Origin: Megalopta genalis
Lineage: Eukaryota > Arthropoda > Insecta > Hymenoptera > Halictidae
DNA: 64,000 bases
Direction: 5' to 3'
Assembly: GCF_051020955.1 (NCBI RefSeq)
Contig: NC_135021.1
Coordinates: 14,055,962 to 14,119,961 of the forward strand
Shown: positions 49,701-58,740 of the stretch, in pieces
Layout: each line of letters begins with the position of its first letter
Position numbering within the stretch: position 1 is the first letter of the stretch
Notes under the pieces: generated by a model
Database searches by the model: none
Told to the model about the DNA's origin: nothing
What the model saw: only the letters and a program-made list of their open reading frames with translations
Translations under genes and position numbers: made by a program

Positions 49701-51073
49701 ATATTATATTTTATTATTTTATTTATTATATATATTAATATTATTATAATAATATTATACATATATATATATATATATGTATAATATTAATATAATATTA
49801 ATATTAGTAACTTCAATAAATATAATTTCTTATTAATACTAAGCCCACCGTGACGGTCATTTTGATCGGTTGCACATTTTTTATTTTAAGATTATTGTCA
49901 TTATATGTATAGATTCTTATATAGAAAATAATTGAACAGATCTCCTAATTCGTGCATGCATCGTTATAAAATCGATTAACCGTCTAAATAAATTGAATTC
50001 TGTTACGTTTAAAAAACAACATGCGCGAATCGCTTTCAATGCTTGGTAGGTTTAACGTTAACAATAACCGTCTTCGTCTCGCTCTTTGCATATATCTTTA
50101 ATATTCTGACTTTCTTCTTTTCTCAACATTCTCGACACAATTTCTTCATCATCTTTGTCTTCAACAATAGCGAAAGTGCAAATAAATTTCAATCCATTTC
50201 AAACAGTTATTTCTCTACGCACGCTGTTCTATCTGCCAGACGGGGATGCAACGAATAATAAATGCATCGTACGTAAATCATATACGAATCACGCGTCCGA
50301 CCGCACGCGTCCGACGCCGATAGAAAACATCATTCGCTAGCAAACGTTGCGACCAATCGCAAGCGGCGAACGCACACGTTCAGCCGTTCACGTCCGACGC
50401 TTATAGGAAATCGTACCTTCACGTTTCGATGACTGCCACGTTCGTATTTTCTCGCGTTTCGATAAAATAGCTTGCGTCGGTCGCGTCGGTGCATCGCTGC
50501 GTTTCCCCGGAATCGTATGCGGGAGCAGATCGCGGACATTTTAACGCAGAGACCAACGAAAACGGAAATAATTGCGCCTAATATGGACCAATTAATATGT
50601 GTGCCAGCGCACCGTGTTTTCCTTCCGATTACGGTCGAGAATGACAAACACGGCCGCCGTTTGCATTAATTAACCGGGCAAACACACCAGTTTTCCATGC
50701 ACTCGGCCATGGATTTCTGATTGTCTACCGCGTCGAATATCAATGCCTCCATTGTTACAAGCGACGCGATAAACCGACCACGAAAATTAACATGCAGCCA
50801 CCGTGCGACAAACAGAGCGAACCGATGTTTCCGTTTGTTTTCTTGAGGAAGCCGGGAGCACTGATCGAATAGGCGCGCGCGTTCCTACCGAGGCGACACG
50901 AAGATCTGCTTGATCCTGTCGTCCTTGCTGAATCCATGCCTCGATCTGAGCACAACGTAGACGATCGCGTCGGGAAAGCTGCGCAACAGTTTCTCGAGCA
51001 AGGCTCTGCCGACGTCGCTGGTCACTCCGGTGACTAGGAGCTCCCGTTTCCCGTACCACTCGCGCAGAGTCAT
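37110..51073 (-). CDS. Fatty acyl-CoA reductase-like gene, four coding exons (whole model)
   Basis: Exons 51,073-50,889, 46,178-45,702, 41,788-41,561 and 37,452-37,110 join in phase (all phase 2) to about 410 residues. The family reduces fatty acyl-CoA to fatty alcohol with NADPH at the ER or peroxisome. Visible family marks: N-terminal Rossmann strand RELLVTGVTSDVGRALLEKL, VRMPLVGPALREPMPGFVD, IIPIDLTVNTLIAVAW, VVYNAVS, and a C-terminal FAR_C stretch EIDIESYV followed by a membrane segment (LFLLVAAAVLFSSLFF). Typical members have about 500 residues. Here the block between the AAVSS and VRMP stretches is nearly gone, removing the STAY and YxxxK catalytic region, and the third position of TGxxGxxG is Ser. 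The frame is otherwise free of stops. Most likely a non-catalytic FAR-like protein, less likely a young pseudogene. Start chosen at the Met just before the conserved REWYGKREL. An upstream exon is possible. Confidence 0.82.
37962..38176. mobile_element. TTAA-flanked MITE, 215-bp family (copy 2)
   Basis: In FAR intron 3. TTAA intact at both ends. Left CACTAAACCTACC, right complement of GTAAGTATAGTG. Right-end palindrome GCGGTCACTTTGACCGC (38,143-38,159). Same length as the copy at 21.2 kb. Confidence 0.92.
38177..39137. other. FAR intron 3, no identifiable feature
   Basis: AT-rich to 38,600, then mixed. A 91-codon minus-strand frame at 38,905-38,630 has no similarity to FARs or other proteins I know and fits no splice phase needed by the gene. 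Confidence 0.5.
39138..39660. repeat. Dispersed ATTCGAATAA-rich repeat (copy 1)
   Basis: Begins CAGGGTTGGCGAAAATTCGA and CGACACTATCGAA, then many AATAATTCGAATA-like motifs. An inverted relative at 54,410-54,772 ends with CCAACCCTGG and carries TTCGATAGTGTCGAATAAAA. Class unknown. From 39,661 to 40,888 I see only an AGGAGGAGG run (39,963-40,000) and an AT microsatellite (40,436-40,545). Confidence 0.65.
40889..41385. repeat. 9-bp tandem array GAAGTTCCA in FAR intron 3
   Basis: About 55 units of GAAGTTCCA with variants (TTCTAG, TTTCAG, CCAAAA). A higher-order period of 108-117 bp (12-13 units) is visible from the recurring CCAGAATTTTCAGAAAGTCC at 41,007, 41,115 and 41,232. Because 9 is divisible by 3, several frames are open: plus strand VPEVPKV, minus strand ELLELLE and GTSGTFGIS. 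These are artefacts of the repeat. The unit contains TTCCAGAA or TTCTAGAA, which is a tail-to-tail half of a heat-shock element. Confidence 0.95.
41561..41788 (-). CDS. FAR-like gene, exon 3
   Basis: Acceptor CTGTTTTTTTGCAG, donor GTATAACG. Begins KDMQGPVVYNAVSIGCTWNE (family 'iYNcvSs...tW.el'), followed by YPTFGF and WLPSLLSDTILGLCGAKK (family 'lPa.llD.il.l.GkKp'). Joins exon 2 to give an Ala codon and exon 4 to give an Arg codon across the junctions. Confidence 0.86.
41789..43459. other. FAR intron 2, upstream part; no identifiable gene
   Basis: AT-rich to about 42,350, then increasingly G+C-rich with short overlapping frames. TATATATTCAGA motifs occur at 42,124-42,160. No element ends recognised. 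Confidence 0.5.
43460..43494. repeat. GA microsatellite
   Basis: Seventeen consecutive GA dinucleotides. Confidence 0.97.
43880..44090. mobile_element. Two partial TACAGTAATG-type fold-back ends
   Basis: A right half at 43,880-43,968 (CGAATAATCGTATCTCTTCT to GAGAACTTACTGTA) and a further tip at 44,055-44,090 (CAATCTGAGCGCGAATTAGG to AATCACTGTA). No left arms. Confidence 0.65.
44298..44517. mobile_element. TACAGTAATG-type fold-back element, 220 bp (most complete copy)
   Basis: Long inverted arms: TACAGTAATGTCTCCCTAAC pairs with GTTAGGGAGACATTACTGTA, and AATGGACAATTTGGGAAGA pairs with TCTTCCCAAATTGTCCATT. Inserted at TA within the Tigger-like relic. Confidence 0.93.
44523..44771 (+). pseudogene. 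Possible Tigger transposase C-terminal fragment
   Basis: Open frame with EAFMRLDKFLTIMEERD followed by a basic stretch (ISRMRRAIQKD, YHEKRKKE). The pattern 'eAl..l......e.......l.rlR......rr' fits the tail of Tigger/jerky-type transposases, and it lies inside an element with Tigger-like ends. No catalytic region remains. Identification is tentative. Confidence 0.45.
44940..45701. other. FAR intron 2, downstream of exon 2; no identifiable gene
   Basis: Contains a hairpin-like pair GCTCTTCCAACGCTGGAAAG / GTCGTGGAAGAGC (45,328-45,365) and small GA runs at 45,669-45,683. No similarity recognised. Confidence 0.45.
45702..46178 (-). CDS. FAR-like gene, exon 2
   Basis: Acceptor TTCCGTTCGCAG, donor GTAAGTAC. 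Codes FERLRQTDPGAINRVKPLEG (the 'plF..l....p....kv..i.GD' region), VAFHAAGPHDAMFEYCLEL (the usual 'FHaAatvrF' region with a piece missing), then PRLETLAAVSS joined closely to DGPIALVRMPLVGPALREP. Finally the EIIPIDLTVN stretch. About 90-110 residues normally found between the 'VSTAY' and 'IVRP' regions are absent. No YxxxK is present. Confidence 0.86.
46179..47337. other. FAR intron 1, part; GA microsatellite
   Basis: Includes a GA run at 46,761-46,799. A minus-strand stretch at 46,303-46,201 is open and bounded by AG and GT but is not FAR-like, and the direct exon 1 to exon 2 junction is in phase without it. Confidence 0.5.
47338..47707. mobile_element. TACAGGGTGTCCC-type fold-back element (copy 3)
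   Basis: TACAGAGTGTCCTACAAATG at the left, ATTTTTGGGACATCCTGTA at the right. Interior matches the 28.6-kb copy (GCGAGGCGACCGAGCCAATG, CCGCCTCGCGTCAGCC). 370 bp, in FAR intron 1. Confidence 0.93.
47760..48228. mobile_element. Fold-back element, about 470 bp
   Basis: Left arm GAGTGACCAATTGCTGTGTC and TTTTCGGGCATAATTGACTT pair with right arm AATTATGCCCGAAAACAGAT and GCAATTGGTCGCC. AT-rich central part with TTCTTTTATTTT repeats. Flanks ACCGGTT and AAACCGG. A half copy lies at 21.4 kb. Superfamily unassigned. Confidence 0.8.
48229..49158. other. FAR intron 1, no identifiable gene
   Basis: Short overlapping frames on both strands and a GTC run at 48,959-48,980. CATCTAATGAACCCATGATT and CATCTAACGAATGGCTGATT are related phrases repeated at 48,750-48,840. 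Confidence 0.45.
49159..49437. repeat. Tandem repeat of about 100 bp, three units
   Basis: Units start at 49,159, 49,257 and 49,360 with AACGTTTACGTATAAAAATG, followed by AAAGAATTAT and TTACTTGCTCTTTATTCAA and ACGAACTGGCTG. The third unit is partial. Confidence 0.9.
49490..49810. repeat. AT-rich microsatellite block
   Basis: About 320 bases of TATATA, ATTTTATT and AATATTA runs. Confidence 0.95.
49833..50061. mobile_element. TTAA-type MITE, 229 bp, related to the 215-bp family
   Basis: Left TTAATACTAAGCCCACCG, right complement of GGTAGGTTTAACGTTAA. A partial palindrome GACGGTCATTTTGATCGG is near the left end, comparable to GCGGTCACTTTGACCGC of the 215-bp family. From 50,062 to the end of exon 1 no feature was recognised. 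Confidence 0.7.
50889..51073 (-). CDS. FAR-like gene, exon 1
   Basis: Encodes residues 1-61 plus two bases: TLREWYGKRELLVTGV, then the Rossmann motif as TSDVG, then VVLRSRHGFSKDDRIKQIF as in insect FARs. Donor GTAGGAAC follows at 50,888. The same frame stays open upstream to 51,271 but loses family similarity before about 51,073. A pyrimidine-rich tract ending in AG at about 51,090 could alternatively be an acceptor of an upstream exon. Confidence 0.82.
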
Positions 51074-51730
51074 AGCAATCGACTGATCCTCGAGAAAAGA
51101 AAGTGTGCAGACCGTCTGCAGCCGGCTCGCGTTGCAACGTCTAGGTGCACTTGTAACGCACCCGAGGCGGATCGTGCGGGTCTCGGGGCCGGCGCTTGTT
51201 GCAACATCGAGGAAAGTTTCGCGGCAAACAGGGAACACTTTGTGTACGTCCAGCGCCGCGCGCCGGTTCAACAGGCAACCGATCCACTTCGCCTGATAAA
51301 AAGGCCAAGTTTCGACGAGCCCGAGTCAAAGTAACTCATTCTCGACGAGAGTGAACGAAAGTGACTATTCAAACTGGACCCCGCTGGCCAAAGTTGCGCT
51401 GCTCGCCGGTAATCTGTCTGCCAATTTGCCGCATCGATGGCCGCTCGCGAGCTGAAAGCACCACGAATCGGCCAGCTTACCTCTCTACGATCGAACTCCT
51501 CGAAAGACCACGGAGAATTCTGCTCTCAAAATTCCAAACTAATAACGCGGGCTGTTTTTCCGCGACAGGAGACCACTTTCACGGCTTCGTTTCGCAGTGG
51601 ATTCGCGATCGACTGAATATACATTGGGAAGCAAAAGTGTCCGCATACCTTTTAAGGTTTTTATGTAAATGTTGGAGCTGTTATTTGGAATGGAACAGAT
51701 GTACGAAAACTCTCGTTTTTTTCATTTATA
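51074..51730. other. Region upstream of FAR exon 1
   Basis: Contains the presumed 5' flank or 5' UTR of the FAR-like gene. No clear TATA box or initiator was recognised. A 154-codon plus-strand frame at 51,361-51,825 has no recognisable similarity and runs into the next element. Confidence 0.45.
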
Positions 51731-52462
51731 TACAGGATGAGTCACAAATTAGTCTCAACGATTTTTCAACCCCTTTCGATGGTCCGACAAGAAAATGTTT
51801 CCAATCGAAGTTAATTAGTATTTAACCGACCAGAAGTTGCAATTGATTAAATTTAAAAACAAATTGATTTTCGATAAAAAAGAAGGTCACCGTTATATTT
51901 TTAAATGAAACTATGTGATTTTAACTTCATAGTGTTGCAGGCGACGTCGAGACGAATTTAACGACCTGCTGCATGATGACCTTCAGATGACATTGAAGGA
52001 AAAATTACTATAATCGATTTGCCAGGATATTTGGCTTTATATAAATTTTTCTTTTGTTTTCTGTTAAGGCTGAAATTGAATAAATGAACATTTGTAATGT
52101 TTACGTTCATTTGTTTATGTTTACATGCGAGGCCTTGGTGTTATGAATACATTTATTTATATATTTATATATTAATATATAAATATCTATTTATTTATTC
52201 ATTTTATTTCAAATATTGTTTTAATCGATCCATGGCAATTTTTTCTTCGATCTACAATACTATGAGGTTAAAATTACCTAGTTTCATTCAAGAATGTAAC
52301 AACGATCTTGTTCTTTTACAGAAAATCAATTTGTTTTTAAATTTTAATAATTGCACTTTCTTGTCGGTTAAATACTAATTAACTTTGACAGGGAACGTTT
52401 TTTTGTCAGACCATCGGAAGGGGCTGAGAAATCATGAGGACTAATTTCTGACTCACCCTGTA
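51731..52462. mobile_element. Long-armed fold-back element, 732 bp
   Basis: Ends TACAGGATGAGTCACAAATT and the complement of AATTTCTGACTCACCCTGTA, TA-flanked. Arms of about 170 bp pair, for example GTATTTAACCGACCAGAAG-like with CTTTCTTGTCGGTTAAATAC. The interior is AT-rich with no recognised transposase. Confidence 0.88.
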
Positions 52463-52468
52463 TATACA

Positions 52469-52820
52469 TACAGGATGTCCCAAAAATGTCTCGCAATCTA
52501 AAAGTAGCGGGTTCCTCAAGTTATTTGAAGCAACTTTATCCTTTACAAAAATTTTCTCCGAGGCATCATTAACGAGTTATTAACAAAAAACAGTGACCAA
52601 TGAGAGGCGAGCTTGGCTGGCGCGAGGCGACCGAGCCAATGAGCGGAACTGGGCTTCGTGCGCTAATTGGATGGGCCCTCTCGCGTCAGCCGTACTCGAT
52701 TCTTATTGGTCACTGTTTTTCGTTAATAACTCGTTAACGGTGCCTCGCAGAAAATTTTTGTAAAGGAAGAAGCTGCTTCAAATGATCTGAGGAACCCGCC
52801 GTTTCCGGATTGCGAGACAT
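52469..52820. mobile_element. TACAGGGTGTCCC-type fold-back element (copy 4, right tip lost)
   Basis: TACAGGATGTCCCAAAAATG at the left, six bases after the previous element. Interior as in the other copies. The right end breaks off at GCGAGACAT and runs into TATAATATAT. Confidence 0.9.
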
Positions 52821-52849
52821 ATAATATATAATATATAACATATATCTGG

Positions 52850-53030
52850 ATTTATAAATACATCTCAATCCGCTTTTCGGATTTCGAGTATCCGAAAATT
52901 CTCGTTGCTCGATTTCAAATTCGTATACCCGAACATACCGGGTACCCAAAAGTTTCGGATCTCGACCCGAACCCGAAGCAATTACACGACCCGATTTTGG
53001 CCCGAAATCTCGCGTACCCGCCCATCTCTA
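52850..53030. repeat. Diverged repeat rich in CCCGAA and GGTACCC
   Basis: Contains phrases such as ATACCGGGTACCC, CTCGACCCGAACCCGAAG and CGTACCCGCCCATCTCT. The compositional style and the final GCCCATCTCT resemble decayed inverted-repeat transposons, but I cannot assign a family. Confidence 0.35.
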
Positions 53031-54409
53031 TTAAGCTATAATGCTGCGTTTCAAAGCGAGGCTATTTCATCTCGCCCAGATCCCCTAATTAGATCGATGG
53101 TTCGGGACGTCCTCCAGCACCGGATCCCCGGTCATCGTTGAACTCGATGCATCGAGGATTAGGAACGGACGGTCCTTAATCGTGCACAGACATCTAGAAG
53201 ACGCTCGGAACATCTTCATGTAAATGAGAGGAGCGGAACCACAGCGCGGCCAAGACGCTTCGACATCGAGCAGGGCCTGCGGTGCGCTCCGAGGAAATGC
53301 ATTATCATCTTGGATCGAACTTGCGCGTCTAGTAGAAATCAACCGTAAGAATTGTAAATATCCGAGGAGGATCGCGGAGAGAGGCGAGGCGAGGAATTGC
53401 CAGCATAAATCGAGTATCGGAAATTCGAAAACCGGGCATCAGCTGCACACTCTCTCTCTCTAGCTGTCCGTCCATTTCCCCGTCCGCCGACGAAACGTTC
53501 GCTCAAAAGTGGCTTCCGTTGGTCATCGTCGCGCATTACGGAGCACTACACATTTCTACACGGAATTGGGAAGCGTTGGGGGAAGCATTGGGAACGGTAT
53601 TCCGAGCAAGTGGAAGCTCGTCGAACTCCCGGTCCGACCGGTTCCGCAGCCGAAACGAACCCCGAACTGTCTTTGCTCTTTGCTATAAAGGTATTTTCCG
53701 AGAGCTCGAGCTGCGGCGTCGGTGGTAGATCAACGGCGGAGAGTACGTGCTCGACGAATTTGCTTCTGCCGACTGGCCGCGGCCGGTTGCGTTGCAAAAA
53801 CAGCCGCTGATAGGCGGTTGCGCGTCAACAATGGGCACGGCGGCTCGCCGAACGTTATAAATATTAAACAGCGGGGTCGCAGAATTCGCTGAACGGCGTG
53901 TGCTTTGCTAAATAATTCCGGGGAAATGAAACAGTCATTAATTTGCATTTATACAACGAGACAGCCGGCGGTCCCGCTGTGCCGCGTTTAATTCGCCGAG
54001 CGGATCGGTGTTCTGACGTCGCCTACCGTTTTCCGAGAGACAGCTACAGCTGTTTTCATATTTTATCGTTATTGTTATTATTATTTATTCACGGACCATT
54101 CGACCGTTTTAAATCACATAGATTAAATGCATATGATCCGGGGAATATGAACATTATAAAGTACAAGACTTAACAGCAGATACAGCGGAATTCGTAAAAT
54201 CGCTCAGGGAGCTTCCGGAGAAATGGAGTTTTTTTTTGGTGAACTCGGTTGCCGATGCTCGCCTTTATGATGCAACTTTGAGAACCCAAACCGAATGTAG
54301 TTCTGTTATAAACAACTGAGATTTAACAAGACTGGAAAAATTACATTGAACAACTTGGAACAAGTGGGCAACCGATTACATATGGTTGAGGACATTAGAA
54401 ATAAGTAAA
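53031..54409. other. No identifiable gene
   Basis: Several short overlapping frames on both strands (53,085-53,342, 53,519-53,810 and others) with no domain recognised. Confidence 0.45.
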
Positions 54410-54772
54410 ATAAATAATTCCTCATGAACTATTCTACCTATTTATTCGATTAATTCTTTATTCGAATAATTCGAGAAAGTAACATGGAAGAAATAAATCG
54501 ATGAAACTATGAAAAAACATTATTGTATATTCTATCATTTTGATTTAATTCAATTGTTTTCCGTGTGAATTTCTGTACGAATAAATTCTTATTCGTATAA
54601 AATATTATTCGCGTGTATTCGTATTCGAATAAAATTTTATTCCGATCAATTTTGCTCTACATGAATTTTTATTCGATTGAATATTTATTCGATAGTGTCG
54701 AATAAAATTTTATTCGTTAGTATTTATCTTTCGTGCGTCGTCCGAATAAAATTTGTCCCAACCCTGGATTCA
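54410..54772. repeat. Dispersed ATTCGAATAA-rich repeat (copy 2, inverted)
   Basis: Many TTATTCGAATA-like motifs and the terminal ATAAAATTTGTCCCAACCCTGG, complementary in style to the start of the copy at 39.14 kb. Confidence 0.65.
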
Positions 54773-55523
54773 ACGAGCAAATCAGACACGATCTTATGAT
54801 CCACGAGCTATGACTTCCAATTCAAATTTATTTCGAAACAATTTAACGCTAGCGATGTCCCGATTACATGGGTATAGAAGACTCGAATGGTCAGCGTTGT
54901 CTTTGACAAATTTGAAAACACCGTGCGTCGCGTTGCATCGAATCGAATAATTCGAAATAAAACGCCACGGAGCAGAGGATCGCTCGTGTTTCTCGCGCAT
55001 CCGACTGGTCGACGCGATTTCCCTGTAACATTCCCGTCTATTCGTCGACGGTGGCTTTATTTCCATCTATGAATATGTGCATTTTTTGAAACGCGCGTAT
55101 TCCGCCGCGTAGAAGGTTGTACTTGCGCGCCGTGGTCGGATTCTTGATTCGCGATTCTTGCCGCATTGTTTGCGGATGCAGAACCGGTCCAATTTGAAAG
55201 AAACCGCGCGATTGCCGGACCGAAAGACGAGGCGACGCTCCTCCATCGATAAGCCCAATCCCCGATATTTATCTTCTATCACGACTGCGACCCAGTCGCG
55301 CGTCTATTTTGCTGTCGACAAGTCCGGATTGTTTCCGATTTTTCTGTCGTGAACGTCGTCCTTGTGGACTTTATACCTGCATAACTCGATGGTGACTTAA
55401 ATAATATTCGGGTTACTCTGAAATCATCGACAACGAGTCGACAAACTCGGCAATACGAGTTTTATTTGACAGCATGTATACATCGACGCTACAAGATCAT
55501 CAACGAATATAATTATCGAGACT
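54773..55523. other. No identifiable gene
   Basis: Overlapping frames at 54,753-55,352 on both strands, no recognisable domain. Confidence 0.45.
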
Positions 55524-55800
55524 TACAGTGGATGTAGAAAGTATTCGTACACATTTTAAAACCTAATAACTTTATTATAATTGGGTAAACCGGTCTAAAT
55601 TTTTGGGGGATGTTAGAGTGATCAGTTTACCAGACAAGGGTTAAAAAATTATTTTCAGAAATTGCGATTTGTTGGCATGATAAAAGCATTAAAAAATGAT
55701 GTTTTTTCAAATTTTTTATCTAAGCCTACAACGGAAATTTCCTGTACATGCATAAATATATGGAATACAAATTTCGGCGGATTTATAACTGTTTTCTTAG
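55524..55800. mobile_element. Tc1-type element end
   Basis: Starts TACAGTGGATGTAGAAAGTA followed by TTCGTACACATTTTAAAACC and GGGGGATGTTAGAGTGATCA, matching the fragment at 11.7 kb. No opposite end or transposase frame was found, and the inner limit is uncertain. Confidence 0.6.
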
Positions 55801-56787
55801 AACAGAAAAGTTAAAGATCGAAAAATACCTGTTACATCAGAACCATTTGAAAATTTTAGCAGTTTCATTAAAATCTTGCTTGTAAAACTCATTATTAAAT
55901 AGCGGATGCGAAATAAAGATTTCCCAAGACAATTATAAGAAACAGAAATTAAATGAAACTAAATCGTTTCTCTCAATACTGTTGTCATATCGATAATAAT
56001 GTAACAATGTTGTGAAACTCATCTTACGTCTTAACAATTTTGTATGTCAGCCACTCATTTTTCATCTCATAAATGCATAAAGTCCGCGGTCTACTAATTA
56101 TATTCGTGAAAGCAGGTGTGTCGCGACAAGAAAGATCCAACTGTCATCTTCCGACTAAATGTTTGTCGACACCGTCCGGTTGAAATCACATGTCACAAAA
56201 GTCATGCTGCCTAATTGAGACGGAGAGAAAGTGTGACTCCGCTCGACAGGTTTCGTCACCGACGGTGAAAATTAGGCATTCCCGACCTATTGCGAAATGC
56301 GAGTCGCTCTATTTGATAAACAGATTTCTGCAGCCCTGCTCCAAAATCAGTGACCCTTGCAGCTGTTAAATAATTCCGAGGTGCACGCGTCGCCGATTAT
56401 GAATAGGGCGATATTCGTTGCCGAGCGGAGGGCTCCGGGATCGCTGTCGCAATTACCGTAAGCGGTTTTAGGATTTGCAATTCTGATGGGACGCTGGAGT
56501 CGATATCGATCGCTACTTAATAGAACGCCGGTGTTCGGACGCGGACCGAACGAGATTAGAAAACCTTCTTTGCGGGAACGAGTGGCCCAGAAACGGCGCG
56601 ACTATTTAACCCGGCCAAATAGAAAATGATTCGCCGGTCGAGGATAATTAACGCCTACGATTTCACGCGATCGAACGCCCGAATCCACGCGACGCCGATT
56701 GCGCGACGGTTCAGCGAAATTCGACTACTTCGTTCACAGTGTTGATCAACGGGCCGTATTAGATCAGCGCACAGTATACCGTCGTTA
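55801..56787. other. No identifiable gene
   Basis: AT-rich to 56,100 (possibly inner parts of the decayed Tc1 element), then mixed to 56,787. No similarity recognised. Confidence 0.45.
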
Positions 56788-57575
56788 TGGTTACGGGACG
56801 AAACCCATAACTTTCACTAGTATACCGAATACTTTTTTAAAAGAAATTCATGGATGCGCCGATTAGTGCAAAATATATATAATTAAATTAAGAGATTCAA
56901 GTTTATTTTTTAAGTATGCGAACACTTTTTTAAAAGAAATACATGGATGCGCCGATTAGTGCAAAATATATATAATCATATTAAGAAATTCAAGTTTATT
57001 TTTTAAGCATGCGAACACTTTTTTAAAAGAAATTCATGGATGCGCCGATTAGTGCAAAATACATATAATCATATTAAGAAATTCAAGTTTATTTTTTAAG
57101 TATGCGAACACTTTTTTAAAAGAAATACATGGATGCACCGATTAGTGCAAAATATATATAATCATATTTAAAAAATTCAAATTCATTTTTCGTTAGGTTA
57201 CGATAAAGTTTAGGCTAAAATGAAGTTTCAGGTTTCTTGAAGTAACGTATAAAAAATCAGATATTAAATGTTATCAAATATATAATTATCAAATATTGTA
57301 CTAAAGTATTTAGTATCTTCGATGATACCGCAACACTAAACTGATAAACGTGAAATTTCTCGAACAACGATTCTGGCAATGGCAGCTAATTAACGAAATG
57401 CACGGAAATTTGGAATCTAGTCTAATTCTTACGAATACGTGGCTTTTAGTTGAAACGACGGATAATTTTAAACTCTGCGTACATTTGTTAATATCTTCGG
57501 ATACAAAAATGTCTAATCTAAACAGTTCTATCCGTTATATCGCATACTGTGCAGCGTTTACAAATACATGGTGAA
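56788..57575. repeat. Dispersed repeat (copy 2) with four 93-bp tandem units
   Basis: Related to 31.6-32.7 kb. At 56,831, 56,924, 57,017 and 57,110 a 93-bp unit starting ACTTTTTTAAAAGAAAT and containing CATGGATGCGCCGATTAGTG is repeated; copy 1 has only one such unit, so the tandem expansion is local. The downstream blocks (ACGTGAAATTTCTC, CGAAATGCACGGAAA) follow in the same order as in copy 1. Confidence 0.85.
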
Positions 57576-58120
57576 ACAATCGAATTTAGTTATTTGAAAC
57601 GGCAGAATGTCGGTGGACACCCAATACATTCGGCCATAGGGGAGCGACGAGAAATTTGCGAATCGATGAATTTTTAACGATTTTTGCCGCGGATCGCGAA
57701 CAGATACCGGGGCCGAACAATGCGCCGGCCGCGGCCGGGCGAGTTAATTACTGTAAATTAATAAGCACGTCGATGCGACGCGGGAAGCGCGACGCGACAT
57801 TACCATGAAAACGATATAACGGAGAAAATATCGTAACCGAACGAAACGACGTATCATTGACTCGATTGTGAAAGCAAAATACCTGATTTACGGGACGCCC
57901 GGCGAGCGAACATTTTCAGCTGCAATTCGTTGCCGTAATTGCGCTCTAAACGAGGGCATCTCATTTCGCTCGGCCGAGCCGGTTCGGCAAGAACGATAAA
58001 TAAGCTGAATAATGCGTCCACGGACACTTTTTCTCGTTGTTCGCCGCCGCTCTTCGGAAGAACCTTCGTCCGATCTGCCGTAGCGTAGGCTCATAGTTCA
58101 ATGTTTCCGGTCGATGGAAG

Positions 58121-58216
58121 ACACTTTCTGCTATTACAGTGTTCTCGAAAATAACGTTACGAAAATAGAAACGCGCCTGTCCGATCGAACCAACGCCAAC
58201 GCAATCCGCATTTGTC
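58121..58216 (+). repeat. 96-bp identical direct duplication (unit 1)
   Basis: Identical, base for base, to 58,645-58,740; begins ACACTTTCTGCTATTACAGT and ends AATCCGCATTTGTC. Flanks differ. The intervening 428 bp and the stretch after unit 2 to 59,053 hold nothing recognisable. Confidence 0.95.
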
Positions 58217-58644
58217 TAATCTAAACTCAACGAAACATCATATTTGTACATTCCTGTTTCCTATTATTTCTAATATAAAATTATAGGAACATGGTGTTTT
58301 GTTAAGTATTCGTTTAAGTACCACTAAGAAGGTAAAAGTTACTATAATTACGGATCCAAAGTGTAAGTATTATTATTTGATCAGATCTACTTTCGTGACA
58401 GAGATCATTTGAATTCTCACATGTTTCATGAAAGTCTACCGACAAAAAGTAACGTGTCCGAAAGGAGCACCTTAAAAATTACGTTTAAAAAAGCTTCACG
58501 AATAAAATGTTAAATGAGACTGAGCATAATAAGTTGTATTTTCGACGAAAAGGTCCGTCGTCCGAGTGTTAAAGTTTGCTCGAACGTTAACCCGCCACTG
58601 TGATACAAATTCGACGAATCCTGAACAGGTCGAAGCGGTTAATA

Positions 58645-58740
58645 ACACTTTCTGCTATTACAGTGTTCTCGAAAATAACGTTACGAAAATAGAAACGCGC
58701 CTGTCCGATCGAACCAACGCCAACGCAATCCGCATTTGTC
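58645..58740 (+). repeat. 96-bp identical direct duplication (unit 2)
   Basis: Second unit, 524 bp downstream of the first. It lies in a plus-strand frame (58,566-58,790; CYYSVLENNVTKIETRLSD) that is also open through unit 1. I do not recognise the peptide. Confidence 0.95.
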
